From: Candidatus Villigracilis saccharophilus | GTDB lineage: Bacteria; Chloroflexota; Anaerolineae; Anaerolineales; Villigracilaceae | Direction: 5' to 3' | Length of the DNA: 64,000 nucleotides | Assembly (NCBI GenBank): GCA_016709305.1 | Contig: JADJNA010000048.1 | Coordinates: 124,001 to 188,000 of the forward strand | Part shown: in pieces, positions 1-8,488 of the stretch | How positions within the stretch are numbered: position 1 is the stretch's first letter | How the letters are laid out: every line of letters begins with the position of its first letter | Notes under the pieces: model-generated | The model's database searches: none | The model's input: the letters and a program-made list of their open reading frames with translations, nothing else | What the model was told of the DNA's origin: nothing | Made by a program: the position numbers and the translations under genes

Positions 1-2
1 TC

Positions 3-86
3 CAATCCATTTATATACAACTCGCCGATGGCTTATATCTTGCGCACAACACGCATGGCGATAAAATCTATACAGCCTTTCCGTAA
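3..86 (+). CDS. C-terminal end of an unidentified upstream protein (partial)
   Basis: One frame is open from the window edge to a TAA at 84-86 and ends in a protein-like tail (HNTHGDKIYTAFP). The stop sits 12 bases before the next ATG, as expected for an operon. Only about 27 residues are visible and no motif can be recognised, so no function is assigned. It could also be untranslated leader. Confidence 0.4.
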   Translation, partial: QSIYIQLADGLYLAHNTHGDKIYTAFP

Positions 87-98
87 GAGGAGTACATC

Positions 99-926
99 AT
101 GACCGTTCTGGATAAATTCAACTTGAAGGATCGCGTGGCCGTTGTCACAGGCGGCGGCGGACAATTGGGATTTGAGTTTTGTAAATCGCTTGCCGAGGCA
201 GGCGCGGCTGTTGTCGCGGCCGATCTGAATATGGAACTCGCCACCCAGACAGCCGTGCGCCTGACCGAATCCGGCTACTCTGCGATCGCTTTCCCGCTCG
301 ATGTCACCCGCATTGAATCGACCCGTGAGCTGGTTGCTGAAACGATGAAGCAATTCGGCCGTCTTGACATCCTCGTCAACAGCGCGGCCCTCGACCCGAA
401 ATTCGACCCCGAGGCTGCATCCAAAGGGATTGCCCCCGGCGCCTTCGAAGATTATCCCCTTGAACAGTGGAACGCCGCCTTGAATGTGAACCTCACAGGT
501 ATCTTTCTTGTCACCCAGGCCTGCGTCAAACAAATGATTGCGCAAGGCAAGAAGGGCAGTATCATCAACATCTGCTCGACCTATGGACTGAACGGTCCCG
601 ACCAACGCATCTATATCAAAGACGGCAAACGCGTGGCATTCAAACCCGTTTACTACACCACTACCAAAGCTGGCGTGATGGGATTTACCAAATATCTCGC
701 CGCCTATTATGCCGAGACCGAGATCCGCGTGAATGCGCTCACTCCCGGCGGCGTGTTTAACAATCACGAAGAATATTTCGTCAAGAATTATTCCGCCAAG
801 ACCATCCTGGGGCGCATGGCCAAGAAGGATGAAATGAACGGCGCATTGTTATTCCTTGCCTCCGACGCCTCTTCTTATATGACAGGTAATAACGTCATTG
901 TCGATGGCGGATGGACTGCCTGGTAG
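99..926 (+). CDS. SDR family NAD(P)-dependent oxidoreductase
   Basis: A 275-residue classical short-chain dehydrogenase/reductase. The N-terminal Rossmann fold has a glycine-rich TGGGGQLG cofactor loop, which replaces the usual TGxxxGIG. NSAAL matches the NNAG position, the catalytic Ser lies in NICSTYG, and YYTTTK supplies the YxxxK pair. The C-terminus ends in the family-typical NNVIVDGGW. The ATG at 99 follows an AGAGGAG ribosome site. It lies 31 bases before the cytidylyltransferase-phosphatase gene and is probably cotranscribed with it, so it may modify a nonulosonate precursor or product. That substrate is inferred from position only. Its stop codon lies inside a palindromic repeat. Confidence 0.9.
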   Translation: MTVLDKFNLKDRVAVVTGGGGQLGFEFCKSLAEAGAAVVAADLNMELATQTAVRLTESGYSAIAFPLDVTRIESTRELVAETMKQFGRLDILVNSAALDPKFDPEAASKGIAPGAFEDYPLEQWNAALNVNLTGIFLVTQACVKQMIAQGKKGSIINICSTYGLNGPDQRIYIKDGKRVAFKPVYYTTTKAGVMGFTKYLAAYYAETEIRVNALTPGGVFNNHEEYFVKNYSAKTILGRMAKKDEMNGALLFLASDASSYMTGNNVIVDGGWTAW

Positions 927-948
927 TGGCGCAGCACTGCGCCACTAC
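923..948. repeat. Intergenic palindrome (12-bp arms, 2-base spacer)
   Basis: GTAGTGGCGCAG, then CA, then the exact reverse complement. It covers the stop codon of the SDR gene and ends just before the ribosome site of the next gene. Similar GC-rich perfect palindromes occur at 3081, 49953 and 56638, with an imperfect relative at 30667, which suggests a dispersed small-repeat class. Confidence 0.75.
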
Positions 949-957
949 GGAGAATGA

Positions 958-2190
958 ATGACCGAAATCCTTGCCCTTATCCCCGCGCGCGGCGGTTCCA
1001 AAGGAATTCCGCGCAAAAATATCCGCAGCTTTGCGGGCTATCCGCTGATCGCGTGGAGCATTGCCGCCGCCAAACAATCTCAGTTGGTGACCCGTGTTAT
1101 TGTCTCGACCGATGATGAAGAGATCGCTGCGGTTGCTCGTGCGTGGGGCGCAGAGACTCCCTTCCTGCGTCCTGCTGAATTTGCCCAGGATAAGACCACC
1201 GACCTGCCCGTCTTTGAACACGCGCTCAAGTGGCTGGAAGAGGTTGAAGGATATCGCCCTGATATAGTTGTACAATTGCGCCCAACATCTCCCATTCGTC
1301 CCCAAACAATGGTGGATGATGCCATTCGCATCCTGTTGAATCATGAAGACGCGGATTGTGTACGCGGCGTGGTACCTGCCGGGCAAAATCCATTCAAAAT
1401 GTGGCGTTTCAATGGTGAAGGCAAGCCATTGAATCCATTGCTTGAAGTACCGGGGATTGCCGAGCCGTATAACGCGCCGAGGCAGATCCTGCCACCTGTT
1501 TACTGGCAGACAGGTCACATTGACGCGATCCGTGTTTCCACTATTGTCAGTAAGAATTCATTGACTGGTGATGTGATCTATCCATTATTGATCGACCCGA
1601 AATACACGGTGGACATTGATACCCTGCCTGATTGGTCGAAGTACGAAGCGTTGGTCTATAGCGGCTTGGAAATGATCTCGCCGGGCAAACCGCGTCGCGC
1701 GATACCTGATGCCATCCAAATGATCATCTGTGATTTTGACGGTGTGGTGACTGATAACCTTGTCATCACCGATCAGGATGGAAAAGAATCAGTCACGGCT
1801 TCCCGCAGTGATAGTATGCACATTAAGAAATTGCATGAGTTGGGTGTTGAGGTGATGATCCTCTCCTCGGAACCGAATCCAGTTGTGATGGCGCGCGCGA
1901 AAAAGATGGGCGTGGAGGCAATTCACAATGTGGGAATGCAGAACAAGGGGCGTGTGATGCGGGAAGTCCTCGAGCAGAAAAATGTCAAAGCGGAGAACGT
2001 CATCTATGTTGGCAATGACCTGAATGACCTTCCCTGTTTTGAGATCGCGGGCTGGTCTGTGGCGGTCGCGGATGCATATCCTGAAGTGATCCGCGCGGCT
2101 GATCATGTGTTGACAAAGACCGGCGGTCACGGTGCGGTCCGTGAATTATGTGAAATTGTTTTGAAGCAATTATCTCAAAAGGAGAATTAA
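958..2190 (+). CDS. neuA: CMP-nonulosonate (acylneuraminate) cytidylyltransferase fused to a KdsC-like HAD phosphatase
   Basis: 410 residues in two domains. Residues 1 to about 230 are a NeuA-type cytidylyltransferase with the nucleotide-binding loop PARGGSKGIPRKN; it should activate a 9-carbon acid sugar with CTP. Residues about 255-400 are a HAD phosphatase with motif I CDFDGVVTDN (both Asp present), motif II ILSSE and motif IV VGNDLNDL, so it looks catalytically intact. The same domain order occurs in vertebrate CMAS. The ATG at 958 has GGAG five bases upstream. The next gene, the synthase, begins 2 bases after this stop. Inference: the HAD half may remove a 9-phosphate from the synthase product. 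The exact sugar (Neu5Ac, KDN, legionaminate and so on) cannot be read from sequence. Confidence 0.88.
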   Translation: MTEILALIPARGGSKGIPRKNIRSFAGYPLIAWSIAAAKQSQLVTRVIVSTDDEEIAAVARAWGAETPFLRPAEFAQDKTTDLPVFEHALKWLEEVEGYRPDIVVQLRPTSPIRPQTMVDDAIRILLNHEDADCVRGVVPAGQNPFKMWRFNGEGKPLNPLLEVPGIAEPYNAPRQILPPVYWQTGHIDAIRVSTIVSKNSLTGDVIYPLLIDPKYTVDIDTLPDWSKYEALVYSGLEMISPGKPRRAIPDAIQMIICDFDGVVTDNLVITDQDGKESVTASRSDSMHIKKLHELGVEVMILSSEPNPVVMARAKKMGVEAIHNVGMQNKGRVMREVLEQKNVKAENVIYVGNDLNDLPCFEIAGWSVAVADAYPEVIRAADHVLTKTGGHGAVRELCEIVLKQLSQKEN

Positions 2191-2192
2191 AA

Positions 2193-3074
2193 ATGGCTCG
2201 TGAAATTAAATTTGGAAACCGAATGATGGGTGATGGTCATCCTGCGTATGTGATCGCTGAAGTGGGAATTAATCACAACGGCGATCTTGATATCGCCAAG
2301 AAAATTATTGACGCCGCTGCTCACGCTGGCGCGGATGCGGTGAAATTCCAGAAGCGTACTCCCGAGGTTTGTACGCCGCTAGATCAGCAAAAACAAATGC
2401 GCGAGACGCCGTGGGGCTACATCACCTATTTGGATTATCGTTATAAAGTTGAGTTCAACGAAGAGCAGTATCGCGAGATCGACCGACATTGCAAGGAAAA
2501 GAAAATCGATTGGATGGTCTCGGTGTGGGATGAGCCTTCGGTTGATTTCATGCAAAAGTTTGATACTCCCGCGTATAAAGTTCCGTCTGCATCGTTGACC
2601 GATCACAATCTTTTAAAGTATGTCCGCAAGACGGGCAAGCCTATTATTATTTCCACGGGCATGTCCACGATGGAACAAATTCATAAAGGGGTGGATGCGG
2701 TTGGCGAAGACAACCTTGTTATCATGCACTGTACCAGCACTTATCCATGCGAGCCGGATGAGCTGAACCTGCGTATGATCGAAACCCTGCGCAGGGAATT
2801 CCCGAATAATCCCATCGGCTATTCAGGTCACGAAGTCGGGCTGGTGCCTTCCGCGGTGGCGATCGCTCTTGGCGCAACCTCTGTTGAACGTCACATTACG
2901 TTGGATCGCGCCATGTGGGGCAGTGATCAGGCCGCGTCTGTTGAGCCAGGCGGATTTGAACGTCTGGTGAAATATATCCGTGTCACTGAAGCTGGTCTCG
3001 GTGATGGCGTGAAGAAGGTGTATGAATCTGAAAAGGGTTCCATGAAGAAACTCCGCCGCATTGTGAACGAATAA
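2193..3074 (+). CDS. neuB: NeuB-family nonulosonate synthase lacking the SAF domain
   Basis: 293 residues forming the PEP-dependent TIM barrel of sialic/nonulosonic acid synthases. Visible family motifs are IAEVGINHNGD at the N-terminus, ADAVKFQKR, IISTGMS, HCTSTYP, GYSGHE and ERHITLDRAMWGSDQAAS. NeuB proteins are usually near 340-360 residues because of a C-terminal antifreeze-like SAF domain. This protein stops right after the barrel (KKLRRIVNE) with no sign of frameshift. The start follows AAAAGGAG by 8 bases. It should condense PEP with a 6-carbon sugar, perhaps a 6-phosphate, given the HAD domain on the neighbouring gene. Confidence 0.88.
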   Translation: MAREIKFGNRMMGDGHPAYVIAEVGINHNGDLDIAKKIIDAAAHAGADAVKFQKRTPEVCTPLDQQKQMRETPWGYITYLDYRYKVEFNEEQYREIDRHCKEKKIDWMVSVWDEPSVDFMQKFDTPAYKVPSASLTDHNLLKYVRKTGKPIIISTGMSTMEQIHKGVDAVGEDNLVIMHCTSTYPCEPDELNLRMIETLRREFPNNPIGYSGHEVGLVPSAVAIALGATSVERHITLDRAMWGSDQAASVEPGGFERLVKYIRVTEAGLGDGVKKVYESEKGSMKKLRRIVNE

Positions 3075-3080
3075 ATAATG

Positions 3081-3110
3081 CGTAAGGGCGGAGCGCGCTC
3101 CGCCCTTACG
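3081..3110. repeat. Perfect 30-bp palindrome between neuB and the sulfotransferase
   Basis: CGTAAGGGCGGAGCG followed directly by its reverse complement. It fills the gap after neuB and ends 8 bases before the next ATG. It has no T-run, so it is not a standard terminator. Its GGGCGGA...TCCGCCC core matches the palindrome at 56638. Confidence 0.8.
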
Positions 3111-3118
3111 GTTGAATT

Positions 3119-3973
3119 ATGGGACTTACTCAAAAACTTCGCCGCACGCTCCGCCCGCTGGGCAAGACCGCTCAAGCCATCCTGCGATGGAAGCGGTTTT
3201 CTTTTAATGATGCGCCGCCCGTCTTTGGGAACTCCAAACCGAAGAGCGGCTCGCATTTATTATTGCAAGTCCTGAACGGCTTTACCCAGATCATGCCATA
3301 TAAGTATGTGGATGCGGATCCTGTACGGACGATCAAAAAAGACGGTGAACGGTGGACAGCGGACAGTATTGCAGCCAGTTTACGCGCTGTCCCGTCTGGT
3401 GTGATTGGCTGGGGCTATGTCGAGGCTTCGCCTGAGAATGTGGCGGTTTTATGCCAGCCAGGCCGCGTTAACTATTTCATTTATCGTGATCCGAGGGATA
3501 TGCTCGTTTCGCAGGTTTTCTTCGCGACTGACATGCACGGTGAACATGGGATGCACGATTACTACAATGCGCTCCCTGATTTTGACGCGAGATTAAATGT
3601 TGCAATTACCGGCATTGATAAAGACGGGTTGAAAATGGTCAGCGTGAAACAGAGATATGATGGTGTCTTTCAATGGCTGGAACAGAAGGATGTAATGTGC
3701 ATTCGCTTTGAAGAATTGATCAACAACCGCGATGTCACGTTGAACGCAATGCTGGATGAAGTAGAGAGGACCGGTTATAAGATCCCAACCCCGCGTGAAA
3801 AGGCGCTGCCTGTCTTAGTGGATGCCATCCAGCCGAAGAAGAGTCATACCTTCCGATCGGGAAAAACAGGTGGATGGAAGCAGTATTTCACAGAGGAACA
3901 CAAGCTGCTATTCAAGAGCATTGCGGGGAATTTGCTTGTACAACTCGGGTATGAAAAAAATAATGACTGGTAA
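3119..3973 (+). CDS. PAPS-dependent sulfotransferase domain protein
   Basis: 284 residues. NSKPKSGSHLLLQ is the 5'-phosphosulfate loop, equivalent to PKSGTTWL. YRDPRDMLVSQ is the 3'-phosphate-binding motif. The C-terminal part has the RSGKTGGWKQYF(T) segment common to carbohydrate and aryl sulfotransferases. No signal peptide or membrane segment is seen, so it is expected to be cytoplasmic or peripheral. It is a clear paralogue of the protein at 8489-9346, and both end in GYEKNNDW. The ATG at 3119 has no clear ribosome site because the palindrome lies directly upstream. Likely role: adding sulfate to the glycan made by this locus; the acceptor is unknown. Confidence 0.88.
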   Translation: MGLTQKLRRTLRPLGKTAQAILRWKRFSFNDAPPVFGNSKPKSGSHLLLQVLNGFTQIMPYKYVDADPVRTIKKDGERWTADSIAASLRAVPSGVIGWGYVEASPENVAVLCQPGRVNYFIYRDPRDMLVSQVFFATDMHGEHGMHDYYNALPDFDARLNVAITGIDKDGLKMVSVKQRYDGVFQWLEQKDVMCIRFEELINNRDVTLNAMLDEVERTGYKIPTPREKALPVLVDAIQPKKSHTFRSGKTGGWKQYFTEEHKLLFKSIAGNLLVQLGYEKNNDW

Positions 3974-3982
3974 GTTTTCCGC

Positions 3983-4279
3983 TTAATCACTGAAATAAAT
4001 ACTGTGACAACGGACCCTTTCCCTTGATTTTGTCATGATGGATTCGATCTCTGTTTTCCATTTTATAGAATGGGGTGTTTTCCGATGATGCAAAAAGTCT
4101 TCCTTTGTGCGATAGACTTCATAGATCACAAAGCAGGATGTGTCATCTTCATTTTGCAAAATATCGTACCGCACATTTCCATTTTCTCTTCGCGTGGCAA
4201 GAGCGCACTCCAGAGTTTTTTGAAGAAAAATTTCAATTTTGTTTTCAAGTACATGTGCTGTGACAGTTAATGTGTACAC
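3983..4279 (-). CDS. Antibiotic-biosynthesis-monooxygenase (ABM) domain protein, LsrG/YgiN-like
   Basis: A single ferredoxin-like ABM domain, about 98 residues. Features such as GNVRYDILQNEDD and FVIYEVYRTKEDFLHH resemble LsrG (AI-2 phosphate isomerase) and quinol-monooxygenase-type small enzymes. An ATG exists at 4291, but its GGAGG lies just after that codon. GGAGG is followed five bases later by GTG at 4279, giving MYTLTVTAH, which matches the family N-terminus, so GTG is preferred. It faces against the surrounding glycan genes and has no partner genes. No lsr operon is visible, so AI-2 processing is only one possibility. Confidence 0.75.
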   Translation of the reverse strand: MYTLTVTAHVLENKIEIFLQKTLECALATRRENGNVRYDILQNEDDTSCFVIYEVYRTKEDFLHHRKTPHSIKWKTEIESIMTKSRERVRCHSIYFSD

Positions 4280-4350
4280 AATATCCTCCATGTTTTGGTA
4301 ATCTCAGTATACAATAAGTTACTTCTCTATGTGTTTTAGGTGATTTGATA

Positions 4351-5985
4351 ATGATTTCTGGCATAAAAGACTTTTATACCCAGCGCATCAAGCGCCGGCT
4401 TGTCCGCAGGCTCAATAATCTTAAGATCGCATCTGTGGCGCGCAAGGTGGTTCGCAAAGAGCTGCCGCCAAATGGCGCGCCTGTTGTCTTCTTTAAGGCA
4501 TCCACTGGAATTGATGATCTCTCATGGAACAGCGGATTTCATTTGCTGGCATCATGGGCATTTCGATTACAGGGCATCCCTGTGGTTTACTTTGCGTGTG
4601 ACTCTGGTTTGAGTAAATGTGTGCTCGGTACAAACCGCGATGATCCTCATAAGGAAATGCCGTGTAAGTCGTGCGTAATGCAGTCGAAGGTTTTGTATAA
4701 AAACGTTGCAATGTTCAACCGTTCAAACAATCAAACTTCCAGCATTAGCTGGTTCAACTATCAGCGTGATGACAAACTCGTTGAGGCATTGACCAGGCTC
4801 CCTGTTGAAGAGATGATGCGTTTTGAATGGGATGGAGTTCCGCTCGGAGCGTTGTGTCTGCCCGGACTGAGATGGGTCTTGAGAGTCCACCATCTGAATG
4901 ATGATGAATCGACTCGTTATCTGTTTCGGGAATATATTTTATCGGCGTGGAATGTGGCGCAGAAATTTGATGCGCTGCTCGATCAGACTCAGCCTCGGGC
5001 GGTTCTTGTTTTCAACGGCCAATTCTTCCCCGAAGCGACCGCGCGGTATGTCGCCCAAAAGCGCGGACTGCGCGTCATCACCCATGAAGTTGGCTTGCAG
5101 CCTGCGACCGCGTACTTCACCGAAGGAGAAGCGACTGCATACCCGATCACAATTCCCGAGTCGTTCGAGATGAATGATGAACAGAATGCGAAGTTGGATG
5201 CGTATCTTGCAAAGCGTTTCCAGGGCGACTTCACAATGGCAGGCATTAAATTCTGGGAGGACATGAAGGGACTCGATGAGACGTTCTTAAAAAAGGCGGC
5301 AGGCTTCAGGCAGATCGTGCCCATCTTTACCAACGTCATCTTTGATACCAGCCAGCCGCACGCCAACACGGTCTTTGAGGATATGTTCGACTGGTTGGAT
5401 CTGCTGCTGGAGGAAATTCGTTTACACCCAGAAACCTTGTTCGTCATCCGCGCACATCCTGATGAAACCCGCGTTCGCAAAGCCAGCCGCGAAACTGTCG
5501 AGGGTTGGGTGGCAAGCCGCGGTGTGGACAAAGAATCGAATGTTGTTTTTGTCAGCCCGAAGGAATCGCTCAGTTCGTATGAGTTGATTCTAAGATCCAA
5601 GTTCGTAATGGTCTATAACTCGACGATTGGGCTCGAGGCGTCCATCATGGGCGCGGCGGTGTTATGCGCTGGCAGGGCGAGATTTACACAATATCCCACG
5701 GTGTTCTTTCCGCACACGATCGAAGAAGTACGCGGCAAAATGAAGGAATTTTTGGCGGTGAACGTGATCGCTGTTCCGCTTGAGTTCAAACGCAATGCGC
5801 GCAGGTTTTTGTATTACCAGTTATTCAGAACATCCCTGTCGTTTGGGAAATTCCTTGAGCCATCCGTGAGAACCACGCAGACCAGGCTGAGGTCATTTGG
5901 ATTGAACGAGCTGGTATCGGCTGATTCGATCAAGGTGATTATGGATGGGGTGCTGGCGGACGGGGATTTTATGTTGGAAGAGTAA
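4351..5985 (+). CDS. Capsule polysaccharide biosynthesis-like protein
   Basis: About 544 residues with no membrane helices. The C-terminal third resembles capsule synthesis (KpsC/KpsS-like) and GT-B-type proteins: RLHPETLFVIRAHPDE, a VVFVSP segment, then YNSTIGLEASIMGA, which is the usual acidic-donor-site position. The N-terminal half has a cysteine pair in MPCKSC. ATG 4351 is chosen because AGGTGA lies at the right spacing; a TTG six bases upstream is poorer. The sequence supports a carbohydrate transferase or surface-polysaccharide role but not a specific linkage. Confidence 0.75.
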   Translation: MISGIKDFYTQRIKRRLVRRLNNLKIASVARKVVRKELPPNGAPVVFFKASTGIDDLSWNSGFHLLASWAFRLQGIPVVYFACDSGLSKCVLGTNRDDPHKEMPCKSCVMQSKVLYKNVAMFNRSNNQTSSISWFNYQRDDKLVEALTRLPVEEMMRFEWDGVPLGALCLPGLRWVLRVHHLNDDESTRYLFREYILSAWNVAQKFDALLDQTQPRAVLVFNGQFFPEATARYVAQKRGLRVITHEVGLQPATAYFTEGEATAYPITIPESFEMNDEQNAKLDAYLAKRFQGDFTMAGIKFWEDMKGLDETFLKKAAGFRQIVPIFTNVIFDTSQPHANTVFEDMFDWLDLLLEEIRLHPETLFVIRAHPDETRVRKASRETVEGWVASRGVDKESNVVFVSPKESLSSYELILRSKFVMVYNSTIGLEASIMGAAVLCAGRARFTQYPTVFFPHTIEEVRGKMKEFLAVNVIAVPLEFKRNARRFLYYQLFRTSLSFGKFLEPSVRTTQTRLRSFGLNELVSADSIKVIMDGVLADGDFMLEE

Positions 5986-6157
5986 TCTGCCAATTCTTTC
6001 CCGAAACCATTAACGTGCCTTTGGGTTCCCTGTTCGAGACTGTATAACAAAATAGCAGCTCATTTTCTACACGGTATAATGTCTTTGGAGTGGCTGAGCG
6101 TGGTGTAGACATGTAATAACACTACACAGTCCCGCTTTAAAAAATTTAGGAATATAC

Positions 6158-7783
6158 ATGTCGGTTTTTTCTTCGTATCTCAATTTTAACAAAACTGATC
6201 GCCGTTGGGCGATTGTTTTGTTCTTAATGTTGATTGTGGTATCTGCGCTTTATTTTTTGAATGCGAGCCGGTTAAATCCAACCGGTAATTTCTCCACGTA
6301 CGCAGACGATACCTATATCCATCTCCGCTTTGCGCACAATCTTGTTAACGGCTGGGGCATCGTCTGGAATCAAGGTGAACAACCTGTGGAGGGATCGACC
6401 TCATTTATTTATCTTTTGATGATTGCTGCGATTGAAAAGCTCGGGGTGCAGCCGATTTGGACTCTCGCTTATACTTGCGCGGTTTTTGCCGTGCTTGCGA
6501 TCGCAACCACGTTTGTTCTCCTCCAAACAATCAATCAAGACCATTTGCTTGAGAATTTGACAGCCGTTATTATGCTTGGTCTCTCTGCTCGGCTCATGAT
6601 TTGGGCCAACACAGGTCTGGAGGTGACACTGTATGCTTTTGCACTCGTCCTGTGCGTGTTTCTCTACATTTTGTATCGGACCGGCGCATTACCGCTGTAT
6701 TTTGTGGGGCTGGCGTTCGCAGTCACTTCCTTTATCCGCCCGGAGTGTTTGGCTATCTTTGGAGTGACAGTTGCATTTGAATTTATTACCATCTATTTGT
6801 CCGGAACAAAAAAATACCGCCCAATTTTCATGTTGGTCGGATCATTCCTGATCATTTATTCGCCGGTCTTCTTATGGAAATGGTCATACTTCGGCTACCC
6901 TTTTCCGAACACATATTATGCAAAAACAGGCGGTGGTCTGATCCAGATCAGTGCTGGCGCGGCTTACTTGTGGACCAATTTGATTGAGACTTTTATCCCA
7001 TCCGGCTTGCTGGGGTTGGTTTTTCTTGCAACACTGCGGAAGGGCTCGTACTTTCTCGAAAAAATATATTTTTTGATCATACTCTTGTCTTCCTGGCTGA
7101 TCGTGGCCATGAACGGCGGCGATTATATGCTGAAGGGCCGTTTCCTTACTCCAATATTCCCGATTCTGTTTGTTCTGGCCGGACTGGGGATTTCGCAATT
7201 GGCAGATCGTATCTCCCGCTTGTACCGCATGATCCTTATTTTCGGATTGCTCTTGATCTCTTTTACAATGTGGTATCTCGAAAAACCAATTGTAAAAAAT
7301 TATGCTGATAGACCTTTTCCAACAGCAAAGGCGAACAAGCCGAGAGAGATCGTTTCAACGCCAGAGTTCGTAATGATCGGCAGATCACTGCGCGATATCG
7401 CCCAGCCCGGGGATTCGATCGCCTTGGTGCCTATTGGCGCAATTGGGTATTATTCTGGAATGACTGTATATGACATGGTCGGCCTTGTAGACCCAACCAT
7501 CGCTCACGAACCCTTTTCGCAGGAATACATAAAATCCTCGTGGCGGCCGGGACATGACAAGGGGGATGGTTTATACATTCTTCAGCTCATGCCAACTTAT
7601 ATACTCATAGTTGACAGATTGACTTATGAGCCCTTATCCGGAGTGGATGATTGGGCGCTTCAATATAAATCCATCGCTGAAATTTGGAATTCTCCGCAAT
7701 TTCACGAGGAATACCACTTTTGCCCCATTCGCATAAGCGGGTGGTATATCAATCTTTATTGTCGTAATATCCCGTCGCCCTAG
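6158..7783 (+). CDS. GT-C-type polytopic membrane glycosyltransferase-like protein
   Basis: 541 residues with roughly ten or more hydrophobic helices. The first helix is followed by an external loop with YADDTYIHLRFAHNL, carrying an acidic pair at the GT-C catalytic position, then PVEGSTSFIYLLM. This resembles lipid-linked-sugar-dependent GT-C enzymes (the arabinofuranosyl/mannosyl transferase type). The C-terminal soluble part includes PTYILIVDRL. The ATG follows a TAGGAA ribosome site. It probably moves a sugar from a polyprenyl-phosphate carrier on the outer face of the membrane; donor and acceptor are unknown. Confidence 0.75.
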   Translation: MSVFSSYLNFNKTDRRWAIVLFLMLIVVSALYFLNASRLNPTGNFSTYADDTYIHLRFAHNLVNGWGIVWNQGEQPVEGSTSFIYLLMIAAIEKLGVQPIWTLAYTCAVFAVLAIATTFVLLQTINQDHLLENLTAVIMLGLSARLMIWANTGLEVTLYAFALVLCVFLYILYRTGALPLYFVGLAFAVTSFIRPECLAIFGVTVAFEFITIYLSGTKKYRPIFMLVGSFLIIYSPVFLWKWSYFGYPFPNTYYAKTGGGLIQISAGAAYLWTNLIETFIPSGLLGLVFLATLRKGSYFLEKIYFLIILLSSWLIVAMNGGDYMLKGRFLTPIFPILFVLAGLGISQLADRISRLYRMILIFGLLLISFTMWYLEKPIVKNYADRPFPTAKANKPREIVSTPEFVMIGRSLRDIAQPGDSIALVPIGAIGYYSGMTVYDMVGLVDPTIAHEPFSQEYIKSSWRPGHDKGDGLYILQLMPTYILIVDRLTYEPLSGVDDWALQYKSIAEIWNSPQFHEEYHFCPIRISGWYINLYCRNIPSP

Positions 7784-7797
7784 CTGTTTCCTGCCAA

Positions 7798-8427
7798 TCA
7801 ATCCTTCAATGTAATATATTTTTTCCTCGGATTGATCCCCGTCATCCCCGAGAAAAATCCCTGCACAGCTTTTATATCTTCTTCCATATTATCTGTGAGG
7901 TTAAATACTTGTCCAACACGGAGGGCCTTTTTCTTTCCGTCAACGATTGCCATCACCATTGGAATCTCCGCATTCTTGGCAATATGATAAAAACCGCGTT
8001 TCCATTCGGTGACGTGATGGCGGGTGCCTTCCGGGGCAATGGTCAAAATGAACTTGTCTGATCGGTTGCACGCATCCACCATTTGTTCAACCAGTCCCTG
8101 CGATTTTTTTCGGTCCACTGGAATCCCCCCGCACCAGTAAAAGAACCATCCAAACGGGTTGCGGAACAGCTCTGCTTTGCCCATGAATTTGACATTTGCC
8201 TTAAGATGAAAGATCGCGCCCAGAAATAATAAAAAGTCCCAGTTCGAGGTGTGCGGCGCGCCGACCAAAATAAATTTTGGAATATCTGGCAATTGCCCCT
8301 CTATACTCCAGCCAGTCGTGCGGAGGATTGAATTGGCGATTAATCGTAAAAATGGGCTGATAATAGGGGTGGTAAAGATGGTGTTTTTCAAGTTTTTGTC
8401 CTCGAATATATAACCCTGAAATATCAT
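7798..8427 (-). CDS. 1-acyl-glycerol-3-phosphate acyltransferase (PlsC) family protein
   Basis: 209 residues. The acyltransferase box HTSNWD (Hx4D) lies near residue 60, followed by FMGKAELFRNPFGWFF and GGIPVDRKKS, then the APEGTR block. This order is typical of lysophospholipid/phosphate acyltransferases. It is shorter than classic PlsC and most like the compact acyltransferases of Chloroflexota and Bacteroidetes. It is convergent with the GT-C gene at 6158 and divergent from the sulfotransferase at 8489. It may make phospholipid or acylate a glycolipid; the sequence does not decide. Confidence 0.85.
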   Translation of the reverse strand: MIFQGYIFEDKNLKNTIFTTPIISPFLRLIANSILRTTGWSIEGQLPDIPKFILVGAPHTSNWDFLLFLGAIFHLKANVKFMGKAELFRNPFGWFFYWCGGIPVDRKKSQGLVEQMVDACNRSDKFILTIAPEGTRHHVTEWKRGFYHIAKNAEIPMVMAIVDGKKKALRVGQVFNLTDNMEEDIKAVQGFFSGMTGINPRKKYITLKD

Positions 8428-8488
8428 TTCCGTCTCTCGGATTTTTCATTTTGTTTCAACCTGTGAAAATCTGTGGTTAAATAACCAT

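Noticed and set aside
33..767. A 244-codon minus strand frame over the first SDR
   Set aside because: No motif, overlaps a complete SDR with all catalytic residues.
2193..3074. neuB truncated by a frameshift
   Set aside because: The neighbouring frames after 3074 show no SAF-domain sequence; the palindrome and the sulfotransferase follow at once.
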